The translations under genes and the position numbers were made by a program. 64,000 nucleotides of DNA, taken from NCBI GenBank assembly GCA_007258455.2, contig VDFB02193867.1, forward strand, positions 531,252,751 to 531,316,750. Direction: 5' to 3'. The first letter of the stretch is position 1, and each line of letters opens with the position of its first letter. Source of the DNA: Sequoia sempervirens. Taxonomy: Eukaryota; Streptophyta; Pinopsida; Cupressales; Cupressaceae. Of the stretch, positions 35,083 through 46,660 are shown one piece after another. The notes beneath the pieces were generated by a model. It made no database searches. It was not told the DNA's origin and was given only the letters and a program-made list of their open reading frames with translations.

Positions 35083-38061
35083 AAAAGGAAGTGTAGGAGT
35101 ATAAATAGTATGTTCAAGATCTATTAGCACATTATTTTATGTGACTAGAGTCAACATCTGATAATGTTTCGTCATAGAGAGGGAGATAATTGACATAAAG
35201 AGTAGCCAAGGTTATGTTAAGAAAATGATTAATGATATCACCATATTTTAGAATATCCTTAGAAAGGAAGGGATCCTCTAAATACAGAGAATAATTAGAC
35301 AAATAAGATGAGTATACATCATGATTTGTGAGAGAAAAGAGATAACATTCATTGATAGTAATATAGAATTCTTTGAAATCGAAGGGTTCTAATAAATGAA
35401 AATCCACTCGTGGGTAAAGGAGACATGATAAAATCATATTGTACCAATATAAGAGAAGGTTTGGATAAGTAAGTTGAAGGAAAAATAATTATCCTTTAGG
35501 AGTTTGGAATGAGATTTGAGGAAGCACCTCGAAACAATTTTTCAAAAAAGAAAAGAAAAAATCATTTTTTGAAGAAAAGAACAAAAAAAAATATTTTTTA
35601 TTGAAGCATCAAGTTCATCAAAATGTAAAATAAAATTTAAGCTAATTTAAACTTTAGATTTACATTAATTGAGTTGATAAATGAAAATAAGAAAAATTAG
35701 AAATAAAGGAATGAAATATGAAAATGAAGTATACGACAATGAGATAGAAGAAATAAGGAACTTAGAAAATTCTTCAAATATCCCATTGGTCTAAATACTA
35801 GTGGACACAACTACCATCCTAGTTGCACATTGTCATCCCAGTACAACATTGTCATCTAAAATGTAAAATATAAATATTTTTCCAAATTTTATATTTCCTA
35901 CACACTAGGAGGCAAAGACATGCCATAAAATATTCAACAAAAATTAGGACAATTGTATATAATCATCTATAAAAAGGAAAGGAAAACCTTTATATAATTA
36001 ATCCTTAAAGATGATCTATAGTTAGGACAAGAAAAAAAATATTGGACTAATTGGGATCTTTCCTTTAATTCAAGCCCTCATTTTAGCCTTTTAGCTATTG
36101 GAGTTGATTCCTCAACCCTGTAGCTCCCAAGGATTACCTAGAATCAAAAATCTATTGACAAAAAAGAGAGATAATTAAAGCTATGGAGCTCAAGAGATAT
36201 TGATCCAAAAAATAATGAACCTTTATGAATGTGCAACCCTTGATGGTTGATTGAATAATACAATGATTAATTCTTATAAAAGGGAAAATTAACCCTAAAT
36301 GAAACCTTGGGTAAGGAAAAAATAGTTCATGACATATATCCTCATCATATGACTTGAGACACAAAATGAACATGACCCAGGTAAGCTTAAGATGCTAGTT
36401 TGAAAAGTGACCTCACTAATTATATAATTCATTAGCTTAATACCCTTTAATATCATCTTTCAAGGGAAATCAATGGAATGAGAGAAGATTGTAGACTGTG
36501 TGTGATCCTAAACCTTGTTTGCATTATCTTCATGATAACAATGAATGTTTCTCCCAAGCCCAAGGAGGTATGATAGAACACTAAAAGATTGCAATGTGTT
36601 ATAGAGTGTTGTGAAATATTGTAGGTTATATGGAAGAGCACAAGATTGTATGAGGAATGAGGATTTAGTCTTGGAAGAATGAGAAGGAAGATCAATATCC
36701 TTCCAAAATTCAAAGGTGATTGTTGGACTTCCAAAGAAGAGCCATACAATAGTTACAAAAGGATATTTGGAAGCTATAAGGTCACTAGAAAGTTAAAAAA
36801 TGAATATGTATGATTATATGGTTAGAGGATGGTAGTTCACCACACAAATTTCTACACATTATGCTAACATCCAAGTATAATGTTCTTATATACTTTACAA
36901 GATGGGAATAAAATATAATAGAAACACATGAAAACACATAAAATCAAGTTGAACAGAAAAAAACACAACATAAGTATAACAATAGGAGTGGGTAAAAGGT
37001 TAGGATTGGGATAAAATTATCCTAGGAAATGCTATACGAAGCAGACACTAAAGTGATCTCAAAAAATAATATAATAATATAGTGTATATATTTTTTACCC
37101 ATACACTAGTCAAAGATTCTAATGAAGATTGGCCTAGACCTAATAGACTAACACTCAACAACTAATACACATACTATTAGAGTCACTAAAAGACTCGAGC
37201 TCTCAGGATCACCTACAAAACTAAAATATCCTTCCACAAGAGAGATAAGATAGACCATGAATTTGCAATAATGGATGTAAAATATATTAGATCAAATATG
37301 ATCCTATGATGTGCAATATGCAATACAATTCAATTGCAATACAAAATGTTCATATGACACTTCTAATTACATAGTTTAGAAATGAATTATAGTATTGTTC
37401 ACTTTACTTGGGAAATATCTCTTCTATTTTTTCCCCTTTTAGATTCATCCTACCCTACCTTCAAAACCTCCCCTAAGGAAACCGCTCTCTCAACTTAGAG
37501 GATCAACAACCCATCACTTCTAGTCTAAGTTACCCTATTAAAAGGAACTATACTACCCTATTTCCCAATAATGGTAATTCCTACTAGCTAGATGGTTATT
37601 AAATTAAATGTCAAGACAACACATCACCCTAACATCAATGAAACCATTTATTACTAAGAAACTAACACATATCTAAGAAAAGTTTAAATGGCTACCAATG
37701 CTTGAACACATGGAGTAAAACAATCTCCCAGTATTTTAATTTAGTTCTAATAGATAGAAATGAAAGAATAAATCCACCCAAATGAATATGAAAAGAAGAA
37801 AAAATACATGGCCAAGAGGACAAAAAAATTTCCCAAAGGAAATGATTAAATTCCTTAAATATTTCTAAGTTAAGAAAGGAATTAAGTATACTTTATGAAG
37901 AGATAAAATCAATGTATAAGAAGGAAAATTATCAACTCCCCAAAAGAAAAATAGAGTCCAACCATTACTAATCCCACATAAAACTAAAATTAAAACTTAG
38001 TCAAGATAATAATATCGAAACATTTATAAAAATCCAGCTTTCACCATTCAATATTTTAGCC
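35083..38061. other. Degenerate stretch, no supported gene
   Basis: A minus-strand frame at 35132-35437 (101 codons, starting MILSCLLYPRVDFHLLEPF) could be the continuation of the retroelement coding region at 1700-3063, interrupted by A. I have no motif to prove it. The rest, including frames 36152-36373 and 36453-36749, is AT-rich with no LTR pair, domain or RNA gene that I can see. Confidence 0.4.
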
Positions 38062-39496
38062 TAATGCAAGAGTATCTTGGGAAAAAGAGCTATCCACATC
38101 ACCCAAGACTAGTCTAGTCAATCATTTTTCAAAGATGAGTTGAGTTGTGGCATTGAAAACAAAATTCATCTTCGGTAGAAGATGAACAGTACGGGTTGTC
38201 AGGTAAAATATGAAAAATCATTAAAACTTTGGTTGAGATAATAAGTCAAATATACTAAAAAAAAAAAAAACATAAAAGAAGGGTTTGTGTAGAAGCTCAA
38301 GGGACAGTTTAAAATTTGTGGAATTTATGAAGTATATATATACATATAGATGGATGCATAAAAATAAGACACCATATGAGGGCACGCAATGAATGGATAT
38401 ATAGCCCAAGACAAAGGAAAATTTGTGCCAATGGAAGATGAGATTTAAAAGAATGAAATGAGAGAAGGTGAAGGATCAATTCATGCCTCATGGAGATGAT
38501 TGAAGATTTAAAAAAATAAAATTTAGAATGCAAATTAGGGGGAAGATGAAGAGAATGGTACACAATAATAAGGAAAATAATGGCAGTACATGGAAGGGGA
38601 TAAAATTAGCATGTAGCTAAGAATGTGAAAAGGTAAACATGATTTTAAACTTAAGAAAATAAAAATTAAAACAATCACTGGAATGTGAAGGGGCATTGGA
38701 AAATGAACAAGGAATAGCACCTAGGAAAGAACAAGAAAATTTTAATTAAAAACTTCAAATAAAAAAAGCATTACCAAGAATGTGAAAGAAAGGAGGGAGC
38801 CTACATGAGAAGGTATAAAGAGGCGTGAGGCAGCATAGGGGTTGTGATAGTTTTTGAAAACCAAATAGAGAAGAGGAAAATTTTAGTGGTGGGTGCACAA
38901 CATAAAGAGAAGTGAAGGTTGTGCCTAATCAATGGATTCTTGAAATTAGAAATGCACAAATAAGTTGAGGGGCGGCACTTAGATTGTGTGGACAGTAGCA
39001 CTTTAAGGGAGGAGAAATGCATGGAGAGAAGATAATTTTCTAAGATAAGAGGAATATGATGGGAGTTGCAAGCAGATTTATATATGCAAATTTTTGATTG
39101 ATTTGAATAAAGAGAAGTTTAAGAAGAGGATTTGTGTAGGAGAGTGAGATGGCCAACAAAGAGAGCAACAATATGGTGTGAGAGAGATAATTAGCCAATG
39201 CAAGATGTCACCAATTGTTTCAATTGTTAATGGACTTCCAAAATAAAGTTACACTGTAATTATGTGATTTGAAATTGTGAATTGGAATGAACTAAAGTTG
39301 TTATTTGAGTACTTTGAGGAAGAATGTTACATTTGTTGATTGTAATCTTGTAGTTAAAAATGGTTGCTTGAAAATGAGTTGAGATGTCCTATAGTAATTT
39401 GTTTGTTGCAATTTTGTATTGTTTAAAAATTAATTGGTAGAGAAGATTGTGAGTGTAATTTGTTTTGTGAGGAGGTATTTTTCTTCCCTTGTGTCA
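38062..39496 (+). repeat. Element G left LTR
   Basis: Shares with the right LTR the order ATCTTGGG/ATCCCGGG, GAGCTATC.GCATCAC, GGTTGTCAGGTAAAATAT, ATATATATACATATA and AGAGCAACAATATGGTGTGA. Ends TTGTGTCA. Confidence 0.85.
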
Positions 39497-39498
39497 AT

Positions 39499-39509
39499 TG
39501 GTATCAGAG
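39499..39509 (+). other. Primer binding site of element G
   Basis: TGGTATCAGAG, a perfect match to the initiator-Met tRNA PBS core, two bases after the LTR end. Confidence 0.85.
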
Positions 39510-39884
39510 TGGGTAATCCTAAGCATGGAGAGGATCCACCAGGACCTACAGGTGGAAGTGTGAATAGATCGCAGACTGTGAGGAAGTTCACACCTAGAGG
39601 AAAGTGTGTCAAGTAGTTATGGAGAGCTCGAGAGGGTTGTTGCACATAGAGGAGTCCTAAGTAGTGGGCAGCTTGAAGTTACGAAGGAATTTGTTTTGTA
39701 GATCGAGTGTGATGACAGATTGCATGAGGTGAAATTATATTAGACAAAGATAGGTTGAATCATGAGAAGACCCGTGCAGATATTGTTTTGGGAGGAGTAT
39801 TGGGAGAAAGTTGAGGATGAGACATTTGAAAATATGGAACAAATAGTTCATGAAGAAGTAGGAAAGGCCTAGACGAGAATAGAG

Positions 39885-40151
39885 ATGGAAAAGAATATTG
39901 GAAAATGTGAAAGGAAAGTGATAAAGAGGAGCAAGAAGAAGAATGAGGATAATAGTCTAAGATGGAAAGAGGAAGAAATGAGAGAAGCCCCTACCGATGT
40001 AGATGAAGAATTTGCAACAGAGACATGCCAAGAGGAAGAAATGAAGAGAGAAAAAGAAAGGATTGAGGTGAGAAATGAAGAGGTCGTAGTGGATGGAGAA
40101 GGTGAATCAGATTTGTTTGCACAACTACTGGTGAGGAAGAATGGATGTTGA
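39885..40151 (+). pseudogene. Element G internal ORF, Glu/Lys-rich
   Basis: 88 codons starting MEKNIGKCERKVIKRSKKKN, with long runs of Glu, Lys and Arg and no known domain. Same position and composition as the internal frames of element B (20897-21677), but I see no clear alignment. It may be the remains of a charged Gag-like region, or just purine-rich sequence. The frame appears to continue with breaks towards 40255, where H is inserted. Confidence 0.35.
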
Positions 40152-40283
40152 AGCTCGTTGGTGCAATGAAGAGAGAAGAGAAAAAAGTTGTGAATGATGA
40201 GGATGTCACATTGAAATCTAATGTTGCAATTGTGAATGAAGATGAGGTAAATCAAATTTTTGATGTTATTTTATTTTTTAGAT

Positions 40284-41075
40284 GGGTATGTGCAGGATCA
40301 TGGTAGGCCAAAAAGTGGCAATATGATGGGTATGTGGCTGACGACTTTATTTCTACCCAAAATTGATGAAATGAAAAGGGTTTTTAAAGGAGATTCTCAG
40401 CTTTCCACCAATATAAATTATGCTTTACTTTGAATTTAATAAGTAATTATTATTCATTTTCTATTCAAATTACGACTAAAGTCCTTATTGATAGACTAAT
40501 TGAAAAACATCTCTAGCTTTCAAACGGTATCATATATTTTGAATCCAAAACATGTGTCACATTCTATGATTCACATACTATAGGATTAAAAAAAGAAAAA
40601 TTGAATTTCATGAAGTTTTGACCAAGTTAAGGTGGTCAGACATACGAGTTTTTATATTTTTTAAAAGTTGAAATAAAAAAATCATAGTTAATTATTTAAT
40701 TAGAAAAAAATTACAAAAAAATATGCATCACATCGAGACATGAGTCTTCTACTTATATCTAAAATCTTATAAAAAAATATTATCATTTTATTGTGGTTAG
40801 GGTGGTAAGACAAACACCTACTTCTTATTTTTTCCCTGAAATTTAAGTACTACTGCATTGAAATTTTGAATTTCCACCAAATAGATTTCTTCTTTTTTAA
40901 ACAAACCTAGTAGTTTAGAAACTACATTCAATTTGCTACAGATTCTATTCTTACATATTTTTGAAATAATATAGATAACTTATTCAAATTTTTATGTGAA
41001 GTTGCCTAACTCTAATTTTTCTGTTTTTTTGCCACTTAAGGGCCTGTTTTTTCCATCATGATCCTACACATACCC
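40284..41075. mobile_element. TIR element H (MITE-like), inside G
   Basis: Ends are inverted: GGGTATGTGCAGGATCATG at 40284 and, on the other strand from 41075, GGGTATGTGTAGGATCATG. The similarity extends loosely to AAGTGGCA on both sides. AGAT flanks it directly at 40280-40283 and 41076-41079. 792 bp, AT-rich, no transposase. Two related internal stretches (GTTAAGGTGGTCAGACA and GTTAGGGTGGTAAGACA) are about 160 bp apart. A 4-bp duplication is unusual, so the superfamily is not assigned. Confidence 0.7.
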
Positions 41076-41487
41076 AGATACGGTAGTAAAAAGAGAGATG
41101 GATAGAAAAAAGCAGCATGTTGTGGATGTTACATGGTTGTGTGTAGAAATGGTAGAAGATGTTGCAAGGTTTTTTATGTGGAGGTGGATGGTTAGAGGTA
41201 GCTTTAAACCCACAGAGGAGGAGAGGAGTGTGGAAAGTATTTGGTGGAGGAGGTCAAAATTTGGTGGACATGATTCCACAAGGGGGAAAGGGAGGAGGAT
41301 GTAGTGTTGTTGGAGGGTGGCAGTGTCTGCTCCAACGCAATACTAGAAAAATTGAAAGAAGGATTGATATTGAGAATTTGGGACAACAATGGAGTTTGTT
41401 GTAGGTTACATTCAACCTGGAAGAGTAGTTCAACTACTCATTTCCATTTTGTGAGCCTATGCTCATAAATTTCCTACCCAGTGTGTC
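41076..41487 (+). mobile_element. Element G internal region, 3' part
   Basis: Purine-rich G/A sequence (GGTGGAGGAGGTCAAAATTT, GGGGGAAAGGGAGGAGG) before the right LTR. Frames 41098-41304 and 41159-41404 overlap each other and have no domain. Probably non-coding or decayed. Confidence 0.45.
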
Positions 41488-42938
41488 TGATATAGGAGCA
41501 TCCCGGGTGAAAGAGCTATCTGCATCACTCAAGACTAGTCTGTTCAAACATTCATCAAAGATGAGCTCAGTTGTGGCATTGAAAACAAAAGTCCTCTTTG
41601 GTAGAAGATGAATAGTATAGGTTGTCAGGTAAAATATCAAAAATCATTAAAACTTTGGTTAAGATAATAGATTAAATATCTTCCAAAAAAAAAGAGAATA
41701 ATTTAGATAAAAGAAGGTTTTGTGTAGAAACTCAAGGGACAATTTAAAAATTGTGGAATATTTGAAGTATATATATACATATAAATGGATGCATAAAATA
41801 AGACATCATATGAGGGGCCACAATGAATGGATATGCATCCCAAGAAAAAGGAAAATTCATGCCAATGGAAGAAAATATTTAAAATAATGAAATGAGAGAA
41901 GGAAAAGGGGAAATTCGTGCCTTGTAGATAAGATTGGAGATTTAAAAAATAAAATTCAGAATGCAGATTCGGGGGAAGATGAAGAGCATGGCACACAATA
42001 ATAAGGAAAATAATAGCATTCATGGAAGGGGAGAAAATTAGCATACAACCAAGAATGTGAAAAGGTAAATATGATTTGAAACTTTAAAAATTCAAAATTA
42101 AAACCATCACTGGCATGTGAAGGGGCATTGGAAAATGAATGAGGAATAGTGCCTAGGAAAGAACACGACAATTTTAATTAAAAACTTCAAATAAAAAAAA
42201 CATTACCAAGAATGTAAAAGAAAGGAGGGAGCCTATGTGAGAAGGTAGGAATATGCATGAGGCAGTAGAGGGGCTATGATAGTTTTTGAAAACCAAATAA
42301 AGAAGAGGCAAATTTTAGTTGGGGGGCGCACAACATAAAGAGAAGAGGAGGTTGTGCCTAATCAATGGATTCCTAAAATTGGAAATGTACAAATAAGCTA
42401 AGGGGAAACACTTAAATTGTGTGGACAATAGTGCTTGAAGGGAGGAGAATCCCATGCAAGTAGGAGAGAAGATAATTTTCCAAGGTAAGAGGAATAAGAT
42501 GGGAGTTGCAGGAAGATTTATATCTGCATTATTTTGGATTGATTTGAATAAAAATAAGTTTAAGAAGAGGAGATGTGTAGGAGGGTGAAATGGCCAACAA
42601 AGAGAGCAACAATATGGTGTGAGAGAGATAAGTAGCCAGTGCAAGAGGTCACAGATTGTTTCAATTATTAATGGGCTTCCAAAATAAATTTGACATTATA
42701 ATTATGTGATTTGAAATTGTGAATTGGAATGAACTAAAGTTGTTATTTGAGTGCTTTGAGGCAAAATGTTAACTTTGTTGATTGTAATCATGTAGTTAAA
42801 AATAGTTGCTTGAAAATGAGTTGAGATGGCCTGTAGTTAGTTGTTTGTTGCAATTTTGTATTGTTTAACTATTAATTGGTAGAGAATATTGTGAGTGTAA
42901 TTTGTTCTATGAGGAGGATTTTTTTTCCCCTTGCCTCA
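41488..42938 (+). repeat. Element G right LTR
   Basis: TGATATAGGAGC to TTGCCTCA, 1451 bp, partner of 38062-39496, followed by the TSD TAGCC. Confidence 0.85.
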
Positions 42939-42943
42939 TAGCC

Positions 42944-43360
42944 AAAAAATTTTCTTAACTCATGAACCCACTACTCATTCATTCTAACATCAACTATATT
43001 GTAGAAAATAATGACACTTTAATAATGAACAAACTTATTTATAAGGAATTATATCATGTTACCAAGTCACCTATAATAGTTTCCATCACACTTATAGTAC
43101 CTTCCAATATACTTTTATTAGCCTACACAATACCTATAGTATTTGGTGTGCACTTATTAAAATTTATTAATGCCTATAGTTAAAAAATAGAAATGTGTTT
43201 CACATTTGTAGTAGCTTGATACATGCCTACCACAGCCCTATAGCTAATGTGTAGCAGTATTATAGCTAAGATTGTAGCCAAAGAGAACATCTAAAAGAAA
43301 CTTGTATATATTTACCTTTAGAGTAAGCATGTTTGATGAAACAACCTAGTAAATAAGCCT
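42944..43360. other. Unassigned AT-rich sequence
   Basis: Lies between the TSD of G and the TSD of the hAT-like element. The only frame (42962-43183, plus) has no domain. Nothing else seen. Confidence 0.4.
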
Positions 43361-43654
43361 CAAACAACTAGGGATAACTTTAAGAAACCCCTCCCTCAGC
43401 AAAGGTGAAATCCTAGAGAATCTTTCCCTTTATTTGAAAAAAATAATTAATTTTCTTAATGAATCTATGTACAATATTAAAAAAAATTGTAAAATCTTGG
43501 TGAATCTTAATGAATAATTGGTAAAAATAATAATCACAGTGGTGAATCCTAATGAATAATCACTAAAAATATTAATTACAATGGAAAATCTCTAATTTTA
43601 AAATTTGCATAGTTGGTCGGCGTAGTTCCCCCATTATTTTTTTGTTTTTTGTAA

Positions 43655-43795
43655 TATTGAAATAGGGGCCCGGGGGCAGCAGCCACCGGCGGGGTCAAGT
43701 GGCAGTGCCCCTTGTGGGGGTTAAGGAGGTAGAGCCCCCTTGTGGGGGTTGAGGGGGCAACGCCCCCTCGGAAGGTCTGAGGACAGCGGCCCCAG
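43655..43795. repeat. GC-rich repeat block in element I
   Basis: In AT-rich surroundings this block has three related units of about 30 bp around GGCAGTGCCCCTTGTGGGGG, GTAGAGCCCCCTTGTGGGGG and GGCAACGCCCCCTCGG. Each unit can fold (GCCCC..GGGGT). Confidence 0.8.
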
Positions 43796-43890
43796 AATGC
43801 ATTGGATCACACACGGATTAATTATTTTCTAAAAATATCACTTTAAAAGTAAGACTAAATGAAAAGTTAAATTTTTACCATTGATTAGGT

Positions 43891-44092
43891 TTTTAATTGG
43901 ATGGTTGCGGGTTGATTCTGTGACCTAATACGCACGTGCCTTTTAATAGGCTTGTTGAGGCCCAGAATTTGTTTTGGTCCACATGATTAGATTTAATTGT
44001 GTGGCCCAAAACAAATTTTGGGCCTCAACAAGCTTTTTAAAAGGCACATGAGTATTAGGTCGCAAAATCAACCTACAACCATTTGATTAAAA
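43891..44092. repeat. Long inverted repeat (hairpin) in element I
   Basis: Arms of about 93 bp (43891-43983 and 44000-44092) around a loop of about 16 nt. Pairs include GGTTGATTCTGTGACCTAAT with the reverse complement of ATTAGGTCGCAAAATCAACC, and GGCTTGTTGAGGCCCA with TGGGCCTCAACAAGCT. Few mismatches. A transcript would form a long near-perfect stem. It may itself be an inserted foldback element. Confidence 0.85.
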
Positions 44093-44456
44093 TGATAATC
44101 GATGATTCGATGGCAATAAATAAAAGCCTTATTCAAGGCTAAAATATCCCTATAATTAAATGGTAATTTATTATTGTGGCAATATTGCCCCAAAATTAAT
44201 GTTAGTAATATAATATTACTAGTGAATATAATTAATATTTGTAATTATAGTATAAACTACTGGCGAATCAGTTCCAATGACACATCGTTTAAAAAATAAT
44301 GCATAGGCAAATTAATTGAGACAAAATTATTTTTTTGTAAAAACCTAATGATTCAACATCCTTTTTAGCTTGTATTATTCGCCATTTATGGAGGTCTCGA
44401 TTTCAATTATTCGCAATTGGCGAAGATTCACCACTAAAGTTTTCCCTGCAAACAAC

Positions 44457-44843
44457 TAAGAAACAAAAAAAATGGTGATACAAGATTACTCATAGACTTT
44501 ACTCATAGACTTGGATGGTCTTGCATAAATAGTCTAGGATATTGTTCCCCGTAATAGGAACATCAATTAACTTAGCATATAATTCATTAAAAAATGAAAT
44601 CAAAGCATCCAATACATGATAAAGGTGATAACAAGCTCAATGAGTGATAAAAATTATAAAATTAGAGAAATCTATGGATCATGGGGTACCACTCATGGTA
44701 AATGGACAACACATTCTTAAGGACAATGCAAAAAAATATAAAAAACACATTAGGATCTCTCATATAAGTGTGAATAGAATCCAATGATAAAGATTATTTA
44801 GATTTAATGAGGATTAAAATTAGTGAGTTGAAAAAATAAAAGG
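44457..44843. other. Unassigned sequence left of element E
   Basis: No supported gene. On the minus strand there is a weakly coding-like stretch (FFNELYAKLIDVPI near 44550), possibly an old retroelement fragment, without a motif to name it. Confidence 0.35.
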
Positions 44844-44848
44844 AGCAC

Positions 44849-46660
44849 TGTTGTGCATGTTTTGCACACATCCCCATCGAAGGCAGGCACCCCCTTTTTT
44901 TCGCTTTGTCCTTGCTCCTACTAGCTTGGTCCGTTCTCGCTTGCACTTCACTTTTCTTTTCATTTTTTGACTTTGGGGACAAGTAGCCTATGGATTTGGG
45001 ATGTTTTCATGATGCCTAAGTGCACTACCAAGGTTTTGTTAAGTTCTAAGAAGTTGCAAAAATTTCATTGTGGGTTGTCGTCCGTGGGTTTCCATGTGTG
45101 GGTTTCGGTTCACAGGTTTCCGTGTATCAGTTGTCGTCTGTGGGTTTTTGTGTGTGGGTTGTCATATGTGGGTTTCCGTGTGTGGGTTTTTGTGTGCAGG
45201 TTATCATCCGCGGGTTTTCGTGTGGGAGTTTCCATGTGTAGAATGTTGTTTTTTTTTACGGCACTAGACCTTATGGCTTTCGCCTTCCAAATTTTCACAT
45301 TTCAAAAGAAGGGTACAAACTTTAAGTTTTCAACACCTAGGGCCCATAAAATGCATGTCTCCATAATCCTAAAGGGGTTTAGACATTGTGGAAACTTTAC
45401 TGTGGGAAGTCATCCATGGGTTTCCATCAGTGGAAGTTTGTTTGTGAAATGTCATTGCTAATGGCTTTAGACCCTCTGAATTTTGTGTTCCAAATTTCCA
45501 CATTTCTTAAAATGAGTCAAATCTTAAGGAAATATGTCTAGACACTCTTTCTACCCCTTTTCCCATGTGCTAAAATTAAAAAATCTCAAATTTACTAAGT
45601 TTTGTGACTTTGTAGAAATTTCACTGAGGGTTGTTGTCTATGGGTTTCCATCCACGGGTTTCCATCCACAAGCTTCCATGTGCGGAATTCCATTTGTGGG
45701 TTTCTGTGTGTGGAAGTCCATCCATGAGTTTCTATGTGTGGAAGTTTGTCCACAAGTTTTCGTGTGTGGAATGTCATTGCAAATGGTGTTGGACCCTATG
45801 GCTTTTGTGTTCCAAATTTTTGCATTTTTTGAAAGGGGTCAAACCATTAAGGAATAGTTGTAGGCACCCTTCTAATGTATTTTTCATGTGCTTAATTTGA
45901 AAAAACTCAAAATTGGTAAGAGTTGTGGCTTTGCAGAACTTTTCATGTGGGAAGTTTCCTTGCAGATGCCATGGTCTCCAATTTTGTTTTTAGGCGCAAA
46001 CTTGTCTAGCTTCCCACTTCACAGTATATGCATCTTGTGCTTTCATGAGTCAAACACTTGACTCAAAAATATGAAAATCCTTAAGTCAAATGGACCACTG
46101 TGGGTCTGCCCTTGCAGGCTACCTCATGTGGAAGTCCATTCACCGAATGTCGTTCCCAATGGAAAAACAAGCATGACCCCTACATTTATGGATTCCATTT
46201 CCATTTTCATTGTAGGGGGTACAAAGTGTTTTCTCGATAAAATTTTTGAGTCTTCAGGTTTACACGAACCTACCCATGCTCTCTTTGTCTTTTCCTTATG
46301 GAAATACTATCGCGTCTTTCCACTACATGGGTCCTGCATGCTTTATTTCCCAAAACAAATATTTGAGCCAAGTAACAAAAATTGCAAGTCCAAGTGTCTT
46401 TTGTAGGTCCGCCCTAGTAGACTATTGTCCCTAGGAGGTTGTTACTCCTCGGTCATTCTTAGCAGCTAAACCTTACCCCCTTCCCACCTAACAACATTCT
46501 ACCTCATGGACCCCACATATCCCATTTCCGCACTTCCCAAGTGATCAAGTCTCCAAAGTGAAAATAGGTAAAATGGAAAGTTTCCAAAAATGGAAAGTTT
46601 TTTTTGAAACATGATATTTTCTTGATGGACCATAAATTGATACATTTTAATATTTTAAAT
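44849..46660 (+). repeat. Element E left LTR, first part
   Basis: Starts TGTTGTGCATGTTTTGCACA and aligns with the first 1.8 kb of the right LTR. It contains arrays of GTGGGTTTCCGTGTG-like units at 45063-45240 and 45620-45775. Reading frames over these arrays are repeat artefacts. It ends with TAAAT, where F inserted. Confidence 0.88.

Larger units (their letters stand above)
38062..42938 (+). mobile_element. Non-autonomous LTR retrotransposon G
   Basis: Two LTRs of about 1.44 kb (38062-39496 and 41488-42938) and a perfect TSD TAGCC at 38057-38061 and 42939-42943. A PBS TGGTATCAGAG lies at 39499-39509, 2 bp after the left LTR, so the strand is plus. The internal region is under 2 kb, of which 792 bp is the inserted element H. 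No pol. The left LTR start has TA in place of TG. A polypurine tract is not obvious before the right LTR. Confidence 0.88.
43369..44448. mobile_element. hAT-like non-autonomous DNA transposon I
   Basis: An 8-bp direct repeat CAAACAAC flanks it (43361-43368 and 44449-44456). The ends are short inverted repeats: TAGGGATAACTTTA at 43369 and CAGGGAAAACTTTA read from 44448. An 8-bp TSD and YAGGG ends are the hallmark of the hAT superfamily. There is no transposase frame in 1080 bp. Inside are a GC-rich repeat block and a near-perfect hairpin. Confidence 0.75.

Noticed and set aside
36152..36749. Two minus-strand frames as possible host gene exons
   Set aside because: No domain, no splice or codon signal that I can see, and an AT-rich background that gives such frames by chance.
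38263..38276. A-run at the G LTR as a possible LINE or SINE tail
   Set aside because: It lies inside the LTR, the partner LTR has related A-rich sequence at 41688, and there is no flanking duplication.
39869..40255. 128-codon minus-strand frame rich in Ser and Phe
   Set aside because: Mirror of the purine-rich plus strand of element G; composition explains it.
44967..45900. Frames rich in Gly-Phe/Val-Cys repeats (also 57986-58864)
   Set aside because: Products of the GTGGGTTTCC tandem arrays in the E LTRs, not genes.
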